From the NCBI GenBank assembly GCA_964445305.1, contig CAYUKK010000216.1:1-17061 (forward strand): a DNA stretch of 17,061 nucleotides. The letters run 5' to 3'. Shown piece after piece: positions 14,884 through 17,061 of this stretch (within the stretch, counting starts at the first letter, position 1; each line of letters begins with the position of its first letter). The notes under the pieces were generated by a model. That model ran no database searches and had not been told where the DNA came from. It saw only the letters and a program-made list of their open reading frames with translations. The position numbers were made by a program, and so were the translations under genes. Source of the DNA: CAYUKK01 sp964445305 (lineage in GTDB: Bacteria > Acidobacteriota > Aminicenantia > Aminicenantales > UBA8522).

Positions 14884-16993
14884 GGGGCGTTCCTCCCTTG
14901 TCTATTTGATGAGGATGGTCTTCCAGCGGAAAACTCACCGTGAACACAGTGCCCTGGCCGGGCTCGCTCTTGACATCGATCCTCCCCTGATGCTGCTGGA
15001 CGATGCCGTAACTTATGGCCAGGCCGAGGCCTGTTCCAGAAGCTTTAGTGGTGAAGAAGGGGTCGAAGAGTTTGTGGATATGGTCCTTCGGGATGCCCAC
15101 CCCGGTATCGATAAAACGGACTTCGATGCTTCGCTTATCAGCCGAAAGCCTGGAGGCGATAGAAAGTTGACCACCTCTGGGCATGGCTTCGCAAGCGTTG
15201 ACCATGAGGTTCCAGAAGACTTGCTGGATTTTACTCCGGTCGAGCTTGAGGAGGGGCAAGGAGCGGTCGAGCTCCTTGACAATCCGGACGTTCTGGAAAG
15301 AGGCTTGATTTTCCAGGAGCTGGGTCGTCCTGTCGATGAGGTCGTTGATGTCGGTGAAGACCTTCTGGGGCGGGCTTTGGCGAGCAAACTCGAGCAGGCC
15401 CTTGACGATCTGGGTGCACCGAGAGGTCTCGTCGGCGATAAGACTTAAGCTTTCGTAGAACTCGTCCCGACGGTCGAGCTTCTCGAGCATGAGATGGGTG
15501 TTGATGAGGATGGACGTGAGAGGGTTGTTGATTTCGTGGGCGATGCCAGCCGCAATCTTGCCCAAGGAGGCGAGCTTTTCCGACTGGACGAGGAAGTCTT
15601 GCATCTCGCGCAGCTCCCTGGTCCTCTCCTCAACCCTTCTTTCCAGCGTTTTTCCCCACTGAATCAGGTTCTCGTTGGCCAGCTTCAGTTTTTCGGTCAT
15701 CTGGTTGAAGGACTGGGCGAGCTTGCCGATTTCGTCCCTGAAGCCAACCCCCACTTTGTGGTTTAAATCTCCCTGCGCGATCTTTTGAGTGGCCAGGACC
15801 ATCCGCTGAAGGGGGTTGATGATGCTCGACGTGATAACGGACAGGAGGATGAGGAGGATGATGACGCACAGCCCGGCGATGCCGGTGAAGGTCAGCATGA
15901 CGTTGTTGCGGAGGTCGATATAAGGCTTTTCCAGCATGCCGACATAGAGCATGCCGATGATCTTCCCCTGGAAATTCCGGATGGGCTCGTAGGCCGTGAT
16001 GTACCAGTGGTTGACGACAAAGGCGCGGCCAATCCAGGGCCAGCCCCGGACGAGGACAGCTTCGTAGACTTCCCGGGAGACCCGAGTGCCAATAGCTCGC
16101 TGGCCGGCTTCGTCGGTCACGTTGGTCGAGATGCGGAGGTCATTCTGGAAGATCGTGACGGTGCCGATCTCCTTTCCCTTGTATTTTTCCCCTTTGTAAA
16201 CCATGTCTTTGACCCGGTCGACGATTTCGTAGTTACGGTTGAGGAGGATGCCGGCATAGAGGACCCCCAGAATTTCGCCGTAGTCAGTGGTCACGGGCGC
16301 GGCAGCCTTGAGCATCATGCCGTTCTCTTCTCGCCCCTCGGCCCGCGGCGCAGCCTTGGGAGTGGGGATAAACTCGAGGTAGGCACGTTCGGCCAAGTCT
16401 TCCCCTTCCTTGAGGAGCTCAGCCCGGGAGATGATTTCTGTTGCCGTGACCACTTCTTTGGCCAGGGCATGGCGGACGAGCGGGTCCGTGGACTGGTCAT
16501 CACCGAAATTTTCACAACGCCTGGCTCGGGCGACCACCTTTCCCGACTCGTCGGTGATGGTCAAGATGTCTATGGCAAATTCGCGCTGGACGCGACCGAG
16601 GAGCTGGCAGAGGACCTCTCGATCCCGGCCAATAAGGGCTTTCTGGATGGCGTCTCGACTGGCGTTGAGTCGGACAATGTCCCGGATGTCGTTGAGCTTT
16701 TCGTTATACACGGTCCAGGCGGAGGCGAGGTCATGCCTTACTTTAGCTTGAGCGAGAGAGAAAATCGTTTCGTGCTCGAGCCGCGTGCCAAAAAAAAGCG
16801 AGACGATGCCACCGAAGCTGATGACGACGAGAAAACTGAGGATGAACTTGACGCGCAAGGGGAAGTCGAGGAATCTTTGCCAAATTCGGCGAGGAGAAAA
16901 CAGGAAGGGCATGGGAGTCCATTTTAGGGGATACCTTCCCCTTTTGCAATCTCCCCGAAATTTCCGGTCAAAGCACCCGACGGGTCCTGTCAT
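14876..16993 (-). CDS. Membrane sensor histidine kinase with Cache-type sensor
   Basis: A 705-residue sensor kinase. One transmembrane helix lies at about 50-70 and another at about 370-395. The roughly 300 residues between them are a periplasmic sensor that looks like a double Cache domain, with paired blocks ILGVLYAGILLNRNYEIVD and IIGMLYVGMLEKPYIDLRN. A HAMP region, a coiled coil (about 440-470) and a HisKA domain with phospho-acceptor H486 (GIAHEINNPL) follow. The ATPase domain has NLMVNACEAM, DTGVGIP, FDPFFTTK and GTGLGLAI, so it appears active. The ligand is unknown. The ATG at 16993 has a GGGGGTGA just upstream; an ATG at 16912 would remove 27 residues before the first helix and is also possible. 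The gene overlaps the response regulator by 8 bp and heads the three-gene operon. Confidence 0.93.
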   Translation of the reverse strand: MTGPVGCFDRKFRGDCKRGRYPLKWTPMPFLFSPRRIWQRFLDFPLRVKFILSFLVVISFGGIVSLFFGTRLEHETIFSLAQAKVRHDLASAWTVYNEKLNDIRDIVRLNASRDAIQKALIGRDREVLCQLLGRVQREFAIDILTITDESGKVVARARRCENFGDDQSTDPLVRHALAKEVVTATEIISRAELLKEGEDLAERAYLEFIPTPKAAPRAEGREENGMMLKAAAPVTTDYGEILGVLYAGILLNRNYEIVDRVKDMVYKGEKYKGKEIGTVTIFQNDLRISTNVTDEAGQRAIGTRVSREVYEAVLVRGWPWIGRAFVVNHWYITAYEPIRNFQGKIIGMLYVGMLEKPYIDLRNNVMLTFTGIAGLCVIILLILLSVITSSIINPLQRMVLATQKIAQGDLNHKVGVGFRDEIGKLAQSFNQMTEKLKLANENLIQWGKTLERRVEERTRELREMQDFLVQSEKLASLGKIAAGIAHEINNPLTSILINTHLMLEKLDRRDEFYESLSLIADETSRCTQIVKGLLEFARQSPPQKVFTDINDLIDRTTQLLENQASFQNVRIVKELDRSLPLLKLDRSKIQQVFWNLMVNACEAMPRGGQLSIASRLSADKRSIEVRFIDTGVGIPKDHIHKLFDPFFTTKASGTGLGLAISYGIVQQHQGRIDVKSEPGQGTVFTVSFPLEDHPHQIDKGGTPHG

Positions 16994-17061
16994 GGTTCAC
17001 CCCCGGCCAGGCTCGGGGTTGGGATTCCGAAACCCGCTCGTTTCCCCGGCGAGGAAACTCG
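16994..17061 (-). promoter_or_regulatory. Leader of the kinase operon
   Basis: Only 68 bp upstream of the kinase ATG are visible. On this strand they include a GGGGGTGA Shine-Dalgarno-like sequence next to the ATG and a 6-bp hairpin (GTTTCC 17040-17045 with GGAAAC 17053-17058). The promoter itself is not identified and may lie outside the window. Confidence 0.3.

Noticed and set aside
15785..16927. Long open frame on the plus strand opposite the histidine kinase
   Set aside because: It is acidic and low in complexity and matches no family. It mirrors the codon pattern of the kinase on the other strand, where all kinase motifs are intact.

Overview
The window is bacterial chromosomal DNA of moderately high GC with short intergenic gaps. 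It holds three gene groups: a plus-strand block (464-5230), a convergent minus-strand block (5240-10564), and a second minus-strand operon (10964-16993). The taxonomic guess is weak. The dprA-topA-xer gene order, a DPP-IV-like S9 peptidase and a sensor kinase paired with an H-protein-like response regulator would fit an Acidobacteriota/Aminicenantes-type or deltaproteobacterial-type Gram-negative, but no rRNA or other marker is present to settle this.

Positions 1-463 hold no convincing gene. They contain C-rich direct repeats, several perfect small hairpins and a three-copy 10-bp direct repeat just before dprA. The plus-strand operon follows: dprA (ssDNA-binding RecA loader), topA (topoisomerase I with four C-terminal zinc ribbons) and a XerC/D tyrosine recombinase. 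The genes abut or overlap. After a 197-bp gap with a 10-bp inverted repeat comes a small ComEA-like helix-hairpin-helix protein. The theme is DNA uptake, recombination and topology.

The convergent minus-strand operon, read right to left, encodes a secreted DPP-IV-like S9 peptidase, a zinc-ribbon class I methyltransferase that probably starts at a CTG codon, a UbiA-family prenyltransferase-like membrane protein, an MgtC-family membrane protein and the RdgB/HAM1 nucleotide-pool sanitizer. Short overlaps suggest translational coupling.

The 10565-10963 gap holds degenerate tandem repeats and one arm of a 24-bp inverted repeat. The other arm (10966-10989) forms the last codons of the next gene, so a small non-autonomous element of about 247 bp may have inserted there and supplied both a stop codon and a terminator.

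The last operon is the most interesting part. It encodes a Cache-type membrane histidine kinase, a response regulator whose output domain resembles glycine-cleavage H-protein but lacks the lipoyl lysine, and a 1040-residue protein with HEAT-like repeats, a P-loop NTPase and a WD40-like propeller. No DNA-binding output domain is visible. The three proteins could form a signalling pathway in which phosphorylation controls a large NTPase scaffold by protein contact.
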